From Rhizobium sp. C1 (GTDB lineage Bacteria > Pseudomonadota > Alphaproteobacteria > Rhizobiales > Rhizobiaceae), in the NCBI RefSeq assembly GCF_021026335.1, contig NZ_JAJNCY010000002.1:186001-250000 (forward strand): DNA of 64,000 nt, in the 5' to 3' direction. Of this stretch, positions 8,263 to 16,858 are shown piece after piece. The number at the start of each line of letters is the position of its first letter. Position 1 is the stretch's first letter. The notes below the pieces were generated by a model. The model did not search any database and had not been told where the DNA came from. It saw nothing but the letters and a program-made list of their open reading frames with translations. Both the position numbers and the translations under genes were made by a program.

Positions 8263-8842
8263 CGCCGCAGCCCTCCCGGGTGATGGTCGGCATCGACTGG
8301 TCGATCAGGCCGGAACTCCCGGCCACCGGCGTATCGAACAGCGTGAAGGCGAGGCGGTAATGCCCGATGGGCGGCACGGCGAGCCAATTGCCCGGCTGCG
8401 GGTTCTGCGAAACCGAGACCGTGAGCGTCCCGTCATTGTCGTAGAGCACCGATTGCGCATTGAGGGCGGAAGGCAGTCCGGGCCTGGCCGAAAGCGGCTG
8501 GTTGGAGGCATCGGCGATGGCAATGGTCCAGAACCGCGCCTGCGGCACTTTGCCGGAAACGCGATAGGTGCAGCCGCCCGTGAGTGCGTTGCCCGCATCA
8601 TCCTTGTCGGCATAGAAGACCAGACCTTCGGCGCTGCCGAGCAGCAGGCCCGAGGCCTTGGCGCGGTGGTTGCGGGCATAGGGGTCTGCCTCCGAGGTCT
8701 GAGCCTTCGGATAGGCCTGCCAGACACCAATCTCCAGCGCGCTGAAGCCGGAGGAGCGGCTGATTGCGCTTTTCGTGATGAGGATGCCGACACCGAACGC
8801 GATCGTCAGGGCAACGGCAACGAGAAAGGGAACCCGGAACAT
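8255..8842 (-). CDS. DUF1214 domain-containing exported protein
   Basis: A 195-residue protein with an N-terminal hydrophobic anchor (MFRVPFLVAVALTIAFGVGI) and a DUF1214 core: CTYRVSGKVPQARFWTIAIA, SVLYDNDGTLTVSVSQNPQ and NWLAVPPIGHYRLAFTLFDT. The last block is the family signature. It is the first gene of a two-gene operon with the DUF1254-type protein, overlapping it by 8 bases. Membrane-anchored, domain outside the cytoplasm; role unknown. Confidence 0.85.
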   Translation of the reverse strand: MFRVPFLVAVALTIAFGVGILITKSAISRSSGFSALEIGVWQAYPKAQTSEADPYARNHRAKASGLLLGSAEGLVFYADKDDAGNALTGGCTYRVSGKVPQARFWTIAIADASNQPLSARPGLPSALNAQSVLYDNDGTLTVSVSQNPQPGNWLAVPPIGHYRLAFTLFDTPVAGSSGLIDQSMPTITREGCGDA

Positions 8843-8942
8843 GAACTGGCTTGCTTCTTTCTCGCTTTAAGTCTCTGTTTCACCTGAAATCGGAACCGTG
8901 TGCCGGTTGCCGGTTCATACATGCTCTATCGTGTTGTTCTTG

Positions 8943-8986
8943 CGCAATTCTGGACGCGAAGCCGGTTTCCACTTTCGCGGGAATTG
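8943..8986. repeat. Single inverted copy of the 6671-type palindromic repeat
   Basis: CGCAATTCTGGACGCGAAGC followed by CCACTTTCGCGGGAATTG is a diverged reverse-complement copy of the repeat unit at 6671. It lies between the DUF1214 gene start and the penicillin-binding protein stop. Confidence 0.6.
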
Positions 8987-8988
8987 CT

Positions 8989-11175
8989 CTAGTTGCTGCC
9001 CACCTGAACCGGCACCGCCGGAACCTCTGCCGAGGCGTCGCTCAAGGGGGCTGCATCCGCCAGCGCCTTGCCGATCGTCTCTATCAGCTTTGTCGAAGCC
9101 GGGCTTAGCATGCGTGGACGCTCGATCGAAAGCCGTGTCTCCTCCGTCCCGGGCTTCTTTTCGGCGCTCCTGTTCGACACATTGCTGGCGACAATGGCTG
9201 GCGTCGGCGCGTCGATACCGGGGATGGGGCGCAGCGGGATGCCCTCATGCGCATAATCCATCAGCTTCTTGAAGGTGGCGGCCGGCAGCGAGCCGCCGGT
9301 GATGCGGTTGGTCGGCGAGAAGTCGTCATTGCCGAGCCACACCGCGCAGGTGAAATTGCCAGTGAAGCCGACGAACCAGGCGTCACGATAGGACTGCGTC
9401 GTGCCCGTCTTGCCGGCGGTCGGAATGCCGTTGTCGAGCGCTGCGCGCCGCGCCGTGCCGTTGACCGGGATCGTCACGAGGATGCTGTTCATCGACGTCG
9501 TCGCCTGTTCGGAAAGCACACGCTTGGCCGGCGGCTCGTCGCGGTTGAAGTCATAGATGATCTTGCCCTGATCGTCGGTGATCTGCACGATGCCGTGGCG
9601 GCGTGTCTGCATGCCGCCGGACATAAAGACGCCATAGGCGGTCGCCTGATCCATGACGGTCACTTCCGACGTGCCGATCGGGATGGTTACATCGTTCTTG
9701 ATCGGCGTTTCCACGCCCATTGCATGCGCCATCTTGATGATCGGCGGAATGCCGAAATGCTCCTTGGCAAGGCGCACCGGCACGGTGTTGATCGACTGCG
9801 CGAGCGCAGTTTTGAGTGACACGCGCCCTTCATAGCGACGCTCGTAATTCTGCGGCGACCAGTTGCCCCAGGAGATCGGCCCGTCGGTGATCATCGAGTC
9901 CGGCGTGAAGCCGTTTTCCATGGCGAGCGAATAGGTATAGACCTTGAAGGACGAGCCCGGCTGGCGCAGCGCGCGTGTGGCGCGGTTGAACTGGCTTTCG
10001 CCGTAGTCGCGCCCGCCGACCATGGCGCGCACCGCGCCGCCATTCTCGATCAGCACCAGCGCGCCCTGGCCGATATGGGCGCTCTCGCCATATTGCCGCA
10101 GCGTCGACTGCATGGATTCGTCCGCCGCCTGCTGCAGCTGCGGATCGAAGGTCGTCTTGACGAAGAGCGTGTGCGAGGATTTCGGCCCGGCCAGACGCTT
10201 GGCCTCGTCAAAGGCCCAGTCGAGGAAATAGTCGGGCGACTGCGAGCCGGCGCGATCGACGACGCTGGCCGGATTTCGCCGCGCGGCCACCACCTGGCCC
10301 TCCGTCATGAAGCCGGACTGCACGAGATTGGTCAGCACGTCGTTGGCGCGGGCGCGGGCGGCGGGCAGGTTGACGGTCGGCGAATATTTGGTCGGCGCCT
10401 TGAAGAGACCGGCCATCATCGCGGCTTCCGCCAGGTTGATGTCGGTGATGTCCTTGCCGAAATAATATTGCGCGGCCGCCTCCGCGCCGAACGTGCCGGC
10501 GCCCATATAGGTGCGGTCGAGATAGAGACGGAGAATTTCCTTCTTCGTCAGATGCGATTCGAGCCAGAGCGCGAGAAAGGCTTCCTTGATCTTGCGCTCG
10601 ATGGACCGCTCGCTCGAGAGGAAGAGGTTCTTGGCCAGCTGCTGCGTCAGCGTCGAGCCGCCCTGCACGACGCCGCCGGCGCGGGCATTGGTGGAAATGG
10701 CTCGGAACAGGCCGATGATGTCGATGCCGAAATGGTCGAAGAAGCGCCGGTCTTCGGTCGAAAGCAGCGCCTTGACGAAATAATCCGGCAGGTCGTCGAC
10801 CGGCACGGACTTCTCATGGATAATGCCGCGATGGCCGATCTGGTTGCCGTAGCGGTCGAGGAAGGTTACGGCATAGTCGCCGCGCTTGCGCCAGTCGTCC
10901 AGCGTTTCCTGAAACGCCGGTTGGGCGAGCGCCAGCATCAGCACGAAGCCTGCGGCGCCCAGCGTCATGGCTTCGCCGGCGACCTCGAACAGCGCCTTCC
11001 ACAGCCCGCGGGCACGGAAGCGCTGGAAGAAGATGGTGATCGACTGCCAGGTGGAGGCCAGCCGGTCGCCCAGCGTCCACAGCGCCGAATCCAGCGCCGC
11101 ATCGAGCTGCAGAAAGAAAAACCGCTTGCGGACGCGCGGCTTTTCGTTCTTTGAAGGGTCGTTCGGATCGGTCAT
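8989..11175 (-). CDS. Class A penicillin-binding protein (PBP1 family)
   Basis: A 728-residue bifunctional peptidoglycan synthase. After a cytoplasmic N-terminus and a membrane helix (GAAGFVLMLALAQ), the transglycosylase domain shows LSTEDRRFFDHFGID, GGSTLTQQLAKNLFLS and YLDRTYMGAGTFGAEAAAQYY. The transpeptidase domain has the SxxK motif in PGSSFKVY, the SIN motif in ALAQSINTVPVRLA and the KTGTT box. It builds glycan strands and cross-links them in the periplasm. It is a monocistronic minus-strand gene ending next to a palindromic repeat. I do not assign mrcA or pbpC because the subgroup cannot be decided by eye. Confidence 0.95.
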   Translation of the reverse strand: MTDPNDPSKNEKPRVRKRFFFLQLDAALDSALWTLGDRLASTWQSITIFFQRFRARGLWKALFEVAGEAMTLGAAGFVLMLALAQPAFQETLDDWRKRGDYAVTFLDRYGNQIGHRGIIHEKSVPVDDLPDYFVKALLSTEDRRFFDHFGIDIIGLFRAISTNARAGGVVQGGSTLTQQLAKNLFLSSERSIERKIKEAFLALWLESHLTKKEILRLYLDRTYMGAGTFGAEAAAQYYFGKDITDINLAEAAMMAGLFKAPTKYSPTVNLPAARARANDVLTNLVQSGFMTEGQVVAARRNPASVVDRAGSQSPDYFLDWAFDEAKRLAGPKSSHTLFVKTTFDPQLQQAADESMQSTLRQYGESAHIGQGALVLIENGGAVRAMVGGRDYGESQFNRATRALRQPGSSFKVYTYSLAMENGFTPDSMITDGPISWGNWSPQNYERRYEGRVSLKTALAQSINTVPVRLAKEHFGIPPIIKMAHAMGVETPIKNDVTIPIGTSEVTVMDQATAYGVFMSGGMQTRRHGIVQITDDQGKIIYDFNRDEPPAKRVLSEQATTSMNSILVTIPVNGTARRAALDNGIPTAGKTGTTQSYRDAWFVGFTGNFTCAVWLGNDDFSPTNRITGGSLPAATFKKLMDYAHEGIPLRPIPGIDAPTPAIVASNVSNRSAEKKPGTEETRLSIERPRMLSPASTKLIETIGKALADAAPLSDASAEVPAVPVQVGSN

Positions 11176-11286
11176 GGCGGTGGCGCCCGGTTGAAATCGG
11201 ATAAGTGTCCCGTTTCAGGACACGCCTCGTATAGAGCCAGATTTGGTTGATTTGAACGAAAATCACAAGAAAAGAATGCAGGCGAT

Positions 11287-11745
11287 ATGATGACCACGAC
11301 CCCGTTCTGGAAAGAGAAGACGCTTCTCGAAATGTCGGACACCGAATGGGAGAGCCTGTGCGACGGCTGTGGTCTCTGTTGTCTCAACAAGCTGGAGGAC
11401 TGGGATACGGGCGAAATCGCCTGGACCTCGATCCGCTGCACGCTGCTCGACGGCGATACATGCCGTTGCAAGGATTACGAAAACCGCCAGAAGACGGTGC
11501 CGGACTGCATTCGCCTGACGGTGGAATCGGTCAACGAAATCACCTGGCTGCCGCCCACCTGCGCCTATCGCCTCGTCCGCGATGGCGAGGAGCTGAAATG
11601 GTGGCATCCGCTCGTCTCCGGCAATCCGGACACCGTGCATGAGGCCGGCATTTCGGTGCGCGGCCAGACGATCAGCGAAGACGGCATCGACATCGACGAT
11701 TACGAGGACTACCTCGTCGATTGGCCGATCAACCGGCCCGAGTGA
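11287..11745 (+). CDS. YcgN-type cysteine cluster protein (UPF0260)
   Basis: A 152-residue cytosolic protein with the cysteine-rich start [18 protein letters not shown], then [20 protein letters not shown] and [20 protein letters not shown], which together define the YcgN/UPF0260 family. The cysteines suggest metal or iron-sulfur binding, but the function is not known. It is divergent from the penicillin-binding protein gene and lies 9 bases before the LysE-type exporter, so they may share a transcript. Two adjacent ATG codons (11287, 11290) could serve as start. Confidence 0.92.
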   Translation: MMTTTPFWKEKTLLEMSDTEWESLCDGCGLCCLNKLEDWDTGEIAWTSIRCTLLDGDTCRCKDYENRQKTVPDCIRLTVESVNEITWLPPTCAYRLVRDGEELKWWHPLVSGNPDTVHEAGISVRGQTISEDGIDIDDYEDYLVDWPINRPE

Positions 11746-11754
11746 GAGAGGGCC

Positions 11755-12369
11755 ATGCTCGACGGTCTGCTTCCGCAATCGGCTGCCGCCTTTGCGCTGG
11801 CCAGCCTGCTGATCGAGCTGACGCCCGGCCCGAACATGACCTGGCTTGTTCTCGTCGCGGCGGAGGAGGGGCGGCGCAAGGCCCTGCCGGCGGTGGCCGG
11901 CGTGGCGCTCGGTCTTTCCATCGTCGGCACGATTTCCGCCGTCGGTGTCGCCGAGATCGTCCGCTCTTCGACGCTCGCCTATGAAACGCTTCGCTGGAGC
12001 GGCATCGCCTTCCTGTTCTGGCTGGCCTTCGATGCCTGGCGCGGCGTAGGGGGCGAAGAGGCGGGCGAGGGGCGCAACTATTTCCTGCGCGGGCTGCTCT
12101 CCAATCTGCTCAATCCCAAGGCCTTCATCTTCTACGTGTCGGTTCTGCCGACCTTCGTCAATCCGGCCGGGCAATTGCTGGAAGAGACGCTGGCGCTGAC
12201 GGCGATCTATGTAGGCATCGCCACGGGCGTTCATGCCGGCCTCGTCGTCACCGCCGGTGCGCTGCAGCCGGTTCTGGCCCGCCCGCAGATCGAGCGAATC
12301 GTTCGCCGCGTGCTGGCGCTGGTTCTGGCGGGGGTTGCCGTCTGGTTTGCGATCTCAACTGCGCGCTAG
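11755..12369 (+). CDS. LysE/RhtB-family amino-acid exporter
   Basis: A 204-residue membrane protein with about six hydrophobic segments. The N-terminus has the family signature ELTPGPNMTWLVLVAAEEGR, and the middle has FLRGLLSNLLNPKAFIFYVS, the LNPK loop diagnostic for LysE/RhtB exporters. Such proteins export amino acids or derivatives from the cytoplasm. The start follows GAGAGAGGGCC. It is 9 bases after the YcgN-type gene. Confidence 0.92.
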   Translation: MLDGLLPQSAAAFALASLLIELTPGPNMTWLVLVAAEEGRRKALPAVAGVALGLSIVGTISAVGVAEIVRSSTLAYETLRWSGIAFLFWLAFDAWRGVGGEEAGEGRNYFLRGLLSNLLNPKAFIFYVSVLPTFVNPAGQLLEETLALTAIYVGIATGVHAGLVVTAGALQPVLARPQIERIVRRVLALVLAGVAVWFAISTAR

Positions 12370-12574
12370 TGCTGCCGGCTGCAGAGCCCGCAATCCGCCC
12401 GCCGACAGGGCAAGCGGCACTCTAAAAATAAGGAAACAAAAACAGCATTTTGCAACCGTATCTTGACGAATGTCAAAAGGAGCGGGCGGCGGAAGCGTTT
12501 TTGCAAGTTTCGTGCAAGCATGCTAAGAAAATTATCCAGACGAAGGCGTTGAGGGGCGCCTAACGAGGTCAAAG

Positions 12575-13615
12575 ATGGAAGACGCCCCAGACAGCGCAGT
12601 TCGCGCATTTGCAGCCTATGCTGCGACCGTTACGCTCGAAAACAATCTGATCGAAGGCTGTGACGCCTATCTTCAGAACGTGCCGCCCGATGAGACATTG
12701 ACCGCGGCGGCTGCGATCAATTTCGCAAATCCCTTCTACCTGCCGGGCGTCTCCGCTGACGAGGTGCGTCATCTCGAGGTGGGAAGCTGGGAGCTGGCGC
12801 GGTTTATCTTTCGCTCACGGCTGACGGCGCATCACGCAGATCAGCCCAATGTGCTGGTGGCCTGCGCGCCGAAATCGGCCTCCACATTCATCCAGTCCGC
12901 GCTCTGTCATGTCTCGGGCCTGCCGAACGTGACGCTGAATTCCTCGGCGGACCGGCCTGCGGCAGCCTCCATTCTCGGCATAGATCTCCGCGAGCAGGAG
13001 ATGGACGAACTGGCGCTCATCCGCCACGGACTGAACGGTCGCGGCTATGTCGCGCAGCATCACGTGCGCGCCACACCCTATCTTTGCGCCCAGATTGATC
13101 GCTTCCGCATCCGTCCGGTCGTCACCTATCGCAACGTCTTCGACAGCCTGATTTCGCTCGACGACATGCTGCTGGCCGCCCGCCGCGAGGCAGGCAATCA
13201 GGACCTCTATTTCAGTGACGGCTTGCCGTCCAGTTACGGTTCTCTTCCGCAGGAGGAGCGTCTGTTGCTGCTGGCCGGCCGGATGGCCGCCTGGTATCTG
13301 CAGTTCTACCTCTCCTGGCGGAAGGCTGAGCGCGCCGGTCTCGTCGCGCCACTGTGGATTTCCTATGATGCAGACTTCCTCGGCGACAAGGCCGTGTTGG
13401 CTGACCGCCTTTCGAACTTCCTGGGTCCCGATCGCTTTCCTCACGCGGCCCTTTACCATGCGCTGGCAGACCGCGAACGAGGCCGCAATTTCCGCCTGAA
13501 TCAGGGCGTCGCCGGACGTGGGGCTGCTGTTCCCCAATCGGTGCGCGACCTGGTTCTCAGGCTTTACGAACACTATGCCGGGGACGATGATTTCGCCCTG
13601 CTTCTGGGCATCTGA
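12575..13615 (+). CDS. Sulfotransferase-like protein
   Basis: A 346-residue soluble protein. Residues about 87-110 read VLVACAPKSASTFIQSALCH, resembling the PAPS 5'-phosphosulfate loop of sulfotransferases (PKSGTT-type). A later RPVVTYRNVFDSLISL resembles the 3'-phosphate motif. Sulfotransferases move sulfate from PAPS to hydroxyl or amino groups. The first 80 residues and the acceptor substrate are not recognised. The gene stands alone after a 205-base gap. The call rests on the loop and fold pattern, not on a whole-length match. Confidence 0.6.
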   Translation: MEDAPDSAVRAFAAYAATVTLENNLIEGCDAYLQNVPPDETLTAAAAINFANPFYLPGVSADEVRHLEVGSWELARFIFRSRLTAHHADQPNVLVACAPKSASTFIQSALCHVSGLPNVTLNSSADRPAAASILGIDLREQEMDELALIRHGLNGRGYVAQHHVRATPYLCAQIDRFRIRPVVTYRNVFDSLISLDDMLLAARREAGNQDLYFSDGLPSSYGSLPQEERLLLLAGRMAAWYLQFYLSWRKAERAGLVAPLWISYDADFLGDKAVLADRLSNFLGPDRFPHAALYHALADRERGRNFRLNQGVAGRGAAVPQSVRDLVLRLYEHYAGDDDFALLLGI

Positions 13616-13656
13616 ACGGGCGTTCGCGAACGGACTTGAAAACCTTGCCTCCTGCA

Positions 13657-13676
13657 ATATATATGAAAATATATAT
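13657..13676. promoter_or_regulatory. Perfect AT-only inverted repeat upstream of the AhpD-like gene
   Basis: ATATATAT, loop GAAA, ATATATAT, ending 17 bases before the GTG start and just upstream of the AAGGAG ribosome site. It could be an operator, or part of the promoter in an otherwise G+C-rich area. Its role is inferred. Confidence 0.4.
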
Positions 13677-13693
13677 CTGTAAGGAGCAAGGCC

Positions 13694-14056
13694 GTGACCA
13701 AGAACTATCCTGACATCATCAAGGGCATTTCTGCCAATTCCCGCAAGATCCGCAAGGCGATCCCGGACACCATGGCCGGCTTTTCGCAGCTGGCGCAGAA
13801 TGCCAGCAAGGACGGGGCGCTTTCGGCAAAGACCAAGGAAATGATTGCCGTGGCCATCGCGATCGCCACCCGCTGCGACGGCTGCATCGGCTATCATGTC
13901 GAGGCGCTGGTAAAGCTCGGCTGCACGTGGGAGGAGTTCAATGAAGTTCTGGGCATGACCGTCTATCTCGGCGGCGGCCCGTCGCTGATGTATGCGGCGG
14001 ATGCGGTGGCGGCCTTCGAACAGTTCTCGGCGGCACAGGGCTTGACGACGGCGTGA
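13694..14056 (+). CDS. Carboxymuconolactone decarboxylase family, AhpD-like protein
   Basis: A 120-residue helical protein with the core AIATRCDGCIGYHVEALVKL, where the CxxC pair and following histidine are those of AhpD-type peroxidase reductases. It also has ALSAKTKEMIAVAIA before it and MTVYLGGGPSLMYAADAV after it. It probably acts in thiol-based peroxide or aldehyde chemistry. The start is GTG at 13694, supported by AAGGAG 7 bases upstream. It is a single gene with an unusual AT palindrome in its leader. Confidence 0.9.
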   Translation: MTKNYPDIIKGISANSRKIRKAIPDTMAGFSQLAQNASKDGALSAKTKEMIAVAIAIATRCDGCIGYHVEALVKLGCTWEEFNEVLGMTVYLGGGPSLMYAADAVAAFEQFSAAQGLTTA

Positions 14057-14427
14057 GGGCAGGTGGCGAATTTCTCATTTGACTCGAACCGGTTAGCCGG
14101 AATTGCATGAAATAGGAAAATAAGCCTTGACGGCGTTACGGTCGTTTGGTACAAGTAAGGCACAGTCACAGAGTTGTGGCTGCGCTACAGGGAAACCCCG
14201 TTTTCCCGTCCCGGGCCTGGAATCGTTGGCTTTCTGAAGAAAGCTGCAGCGTGGGTCATTCGGGTTTGAACGCGCAAGATGACGGGCGGTCGCAGATCGA
14301 ATAAGGAATTTATTCCTTGATCGCGCCGCCCGTCGGCGTTTTCAGATTCTGCACTTTGTTTCTGTTCGGCGGCACGGGCGAACCATGTCGGCCACTTTTT
14401 CTCGGCTCGGTACGGCTGGAGATCCTC
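14057..14427. other. Leader region of the GTA cluster
   Basis: About 370 bases without a convincing gene. It holds a possible promoter (14127-14155) and an AAGGAAT-TT-ATTCCTT inverted repeat near 14306, just before the gp1-like gene. This is where control of the phage-like cluster would be expected. Confidence 0.4.
14127..14155 (+). promoter_or_regulatory. Possible sigma-70-type promoter before the GTA cluster
   Basis: TTGACG, 17 bases, then TACAAG. The first box is good and the second weak. Spacing and location fit a promoter for the gp1-like gene, but no transcript data support it. Confidence 0.25.
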
Positions 14428-14988
14428 ATGACATTCGAAGAGATTGACCCCGGCCTTTACGGCGCCTGGGGCGAGGGCGGCTATTGCGGCACCGCGCCCC
14501 CGTCGGCTCGGAAGATGGCCGACCGGCGTAGCTTGCATGCGGCGCAGGATCTTGCCCGCGAGCTTACGCTGGAAGTCAAGTCGGCGGAAGCACTGGCTGC
14601 TGGCGCCGACCTGCGCTCGCTTCTCAACGAGGCGACGGAGGAGCTGAAGGAACAACTGCGCCTCTTCCAGCGCCTGCGCCGCGAGGCTGCAAACTTGCTG
14701 GACGATCCGGAGGGTGACCAGAAGCTCGCCCGCGCCGACCTCAAGGCGGCGACGGATGCGATTTCGCTGATCGTGCGCACGCTCGACAAGACCGACGAAT
14801 TGCAGAGGAAGATCGATGATGCGGGCGAGGCGGACCGGGCGCGGCATGTCGACGATGAAACGCTCGATCGGCTTTGCCAAAACCTCAACCGCCATATCGC
14901 CGATCGGGCCGGGCAACTCGCCCGCGACCTTGCCGTCCGGGAGTCCGCCATCGGCGAAGAGCGACCGCCTGACGACGCGCCCGGATAA
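14428..14988 (+). CDS. GTA gp1-position helical protein (possible small terminase role)
   Basis: A 186-residue protein starting MTFEEIDPGLYGAWGEGGYC and continuing as long charged helices (LLNEATEELKEQLRLFQRLR, ISLIVRTLDKTDELQRKIDD). It sits directly before the large terminase, the position of g1 in the Rhodobacter capsulatus GTA, whose product acts as small terminase. Sequence similarity to gp1 cannot be judged by eye, so this is a positional inference. The coiled-coil-like composition suits an oligomeric packaging adaptor. The terminase reading frame is already open across its last 170 bases in another frame. Confidence 0.5.
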   Translation: MTFEEIDPGLYGAWGEGGYCGTAPPSARKMADRRSLHAAQDLARELTLEVKSAEALAAGADLRSLLNEATEELKEQLRLFQRLRREAANLLDDPEGDQKLARADLKAATDAISLIVRTLDKTDELQRKIDDAGEADRARHVDDETLDRLCQNLNRHIADRAGQLARDLAVRESAIGEERPPDDAPG

Positions 14989-15031
14989 GGCGGCGCGGCG
15001 GCTCAAGCGGCTTCTGCGGCTGCTGGCGCAG

Positions 15032-16648
15032 ATGGAGGACAGGATCGAAAGGATCGCCTTGAAACGAACGGTGAGCATTTCGAAGACTGAGGCGCTAGCG
15101 GCGGAGATGTCCCAATCAGGCGCTGCCACCGCTCCACGCACAGTGGCCGCAAATCGCCCTCTCTGCCCTGCCGGGCATCTCCCCCTCAAGGGGGGAGAAT
15201 GGCAAGACGCGCCCGCTCGGCCTTCTCTTGAATTTGCGGATGCCGATGACCTTGCAGAACCAGTTGAAGCTAGCAGCGCAACGATCGCCAGCTCATCGAT
15301 CGGGCAGGCAAGCCGCCCCGGTTCACTCTCCCCCCTTGAGGGGGAGATGGCCGGCAGGCCAGAGGGGGGCGCCCCAACCGCCACCGCCACCGCCCGCTGG
15401 CGCATCGGTCCGCATCTCCTCACCGATGCCGAACTCCTGGCCGCCTCCCGCGACTGGCGCATCCTTGCCCGCCCCGAACAGCAGCCGCCGGCTGCCGACT
15501 GGCGCACATGGCTGCTGATGGGCGGGCGCGGCTCGGGCAAGACGCGGGCGGGGGCGGAATGGGTGCATGGGCTGGCGCGGCGCGGCGCGGGTCTCCGCAT
15601 TGCGCTCGTGGCCGAAACCTTTGCCGACGCCCGCGAGGTCATGATCGACGGGCAGTCGGGTATCATGCGGATTGCCGCGCGCGAACGACCGGTCTTCGAA
15701 ATCTCGCGCCGGCGCCTCGTCTGGCCCAATGGCTCGACCGCCTATCTCTTCTCGTCGGAAGATCCGGAAAGCCTGCGCGGCCCGCAATTCCATGCCGCCT
15801 GGTGCGATGAGCTCGCCAAGTGGAAACATGCCGAGGAAACCTTCGACATGCTGCAATTCGGCTTGCGCCTCGGCGACGATCCGCGCCAGCTGGTCACGAC
15901 CACCCCGCGCCCGCTGCCGCTCCTGAAAAGGCTGATGGCCGACCCCGGCACGGTGCTGACGCGGATTGCCACGCTCGCCAATGCCGGCAATCTCGCGCCG
16001 GGCTTCATCGCCGCACTCGAGGCGCGCTATGGCGGCACGCGGCTTGGCCGGCAGGAACTGGACGGCGAATTGATCGAGGATCGCGAAGATGCCTTCTGGC
16101 GGCGCGATGCGATCCCGGTGGCCTCTCTTGCCGAGATCGGCCCGCTCAACCGCATCGTCCTCGGCGTCGATCCGCCCGTCGGCCATGGCGCGACCAGCTG
16201 CTGCGGCATCGTGGTCGCTGGCATCGACGGCAAGGGCAGGGCGGTGGTGCTGGCGGATGCCTCGGTGGAGGCTGCAACGCCCGCCGGCTGGGCGCTTGCC
16301 GTCGCGCGCGCCTATCGCCGCTTCGAGGCAGACAGGGTTGTTGCCGAAATCAACCAGGGCGGCGACATGGTCGTCTCGACGCTGCGCGGCATCGACGAGA
16401 ACCTGCCCATCACCACCGTCCGCGCCGCCCGCGGCAAGGTCGCCCGCGCCGAACCGGTGGCCGCGCTTTACGAACAGGGCCGCGTGACGCACGCCGGCCG
16501 GTTTTCCGCGCTGGAAGACCAGATGTGCGACTTCGGCCCCGACGGCCTCTCCTCCGGCCGCTCGCCGGACCGGCTGGATGCGCTCGTCTGGGCGCTGACG
16601 GTGCTGATGCTGGAAGGGCAGGGCGAGCCGCGGGTCAGGGGGGTGTGA
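15032..16648 (+). CDS. GTA large terminase subunit (gp2), TerL
   Basis: The ATPase motor and nuclease that packages DNA into the particle. The protein has RTWLLMGGRGSGKTRAGAEW, a Walker A loop, then HAAWCDELAKWKH, a Walker B acidic pair, and TTTPRPLPLLKRL. The C-terminal nuclease part includes VLGVDPPVGHG, VVAEINQGGDMV and RSPDRLDALVWAL. Family members usually begin near LLTDAELLAASRDW; here about 120 or more extra residues precede that point and include two translated palindromic repeats. The start is uncertain: ATG codons at 15032, 15107 and 15347 are all in frame and none has a good ribosome site. Confidence 0.88.
   Translation: MEDRIERIALKRTVSISKTEALAAEMSQSGAATAPRTVAANRPLCPAGHLPLKGGEWQDAPARPSLEFADADDLAEPVEASSATIASSSIGQASRPGSLSPLEGEMAGRPEGGAPTATATARWRIGPHLLTDAELLAASRDWRILARPEQQPPAADWRTWLLMGGRGSGKTRAGAEWVHGLARRGAGLRIALVAETFADAREVMIDGQSGIMRIAARERPVFEISRRRLVWPNGSTAYLFSSEDPESLRGPQFHAAWCDELAKWKHAEETFDMLQFGLRLGDDPRQLVTTTPRPLPLLKRLMADPGTVLTRIATLANAGNLAPGFIAALEARYGGTRLGRQELDGELIEDREDAFWRRDAIPVASLAEIGPLNRIVLGVDPPVGHGATSCCGIVVAGIDGKGRAVVLADASVEAATPAGWALAVARAYRRFEADRVVAEINQGGDMVVSTLRGIDENLPITTVRAARGKVARAEPVAALYEQGRVTHAGRFSALEDQMCDFGPDGLSSGRSPDRLDALVWALTVLMLEGQGEPRVRGV
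15158..15203. repeat. REP-like element inside the terminase reading frame, copy 1
   Basis: CTGCCCTGCCGGGCATCTCC followed by CCCTCAAGGGGGGAGAATGG is one arm pair of the repeat family. It is translated as PAGHLPLKGGE in the extended N-terminus of TerL. Confidence 0.65.
15326..15370. repeat. REP-like element inside the terminase reading frame, copy 2
   Basis: CTCTCCCCCCTTGAGGGGGAG followed by ATGGCCGGCAGGCCAGAGGG is the opposite orientation of the 15158 copy. It is translated as SPLEGEMAGRPEGG just before the normal family start of TerL, so the two copies bracket about 120 bases. Confidence 0.7.
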
Positions 16649-16653
16649 TCCTA

Positions 16654-16832
16654 CCCTCTCCCCTTGTGGGAGAGGAAGGGAAATCAGCATCTTAGCTTTA
16701 GCTAAGTGCTAGATTTTCCAGGTGAGGGGTCCCGCATTCCGGCACAGTCGCAGTTCACCCCTCACCAAGCCTGCCTGGCCAATCGGCTTCGCCTCTTGGG
16801 GCAGGCTATCCTCTCCCACAAGGGGAGAGGAG
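16654..16832. repeat. Composite palindromic mosaic element between terminase and endolysin
   Basis: It begins with CTCTCCCCTTGTGGGAGAGG and ends with CTCTCCCACAAGGGGAGAGG, so its ends are inverted copies. Inside are the hairpin CTTAGCTTTAGCTAAG at 16691 and the module CCCCTCACCAAG to TCTTGGGG, which recurs at 29901. The 200-base gap before the endolysin gene consists of this element. Confidence 0.75.
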
Positions 16833-16858
16833 GAACCCATCTTTCTTTCAGGACCCCC

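Noticed and set aside
12463-12476. TTGAC-GAAT-GTCAA inverted repeat as a promoter for the sulfotransferase-like gene
   Set aside because: No acceptable -10 box at the proper distance, and the gene starts about 100 bases later.
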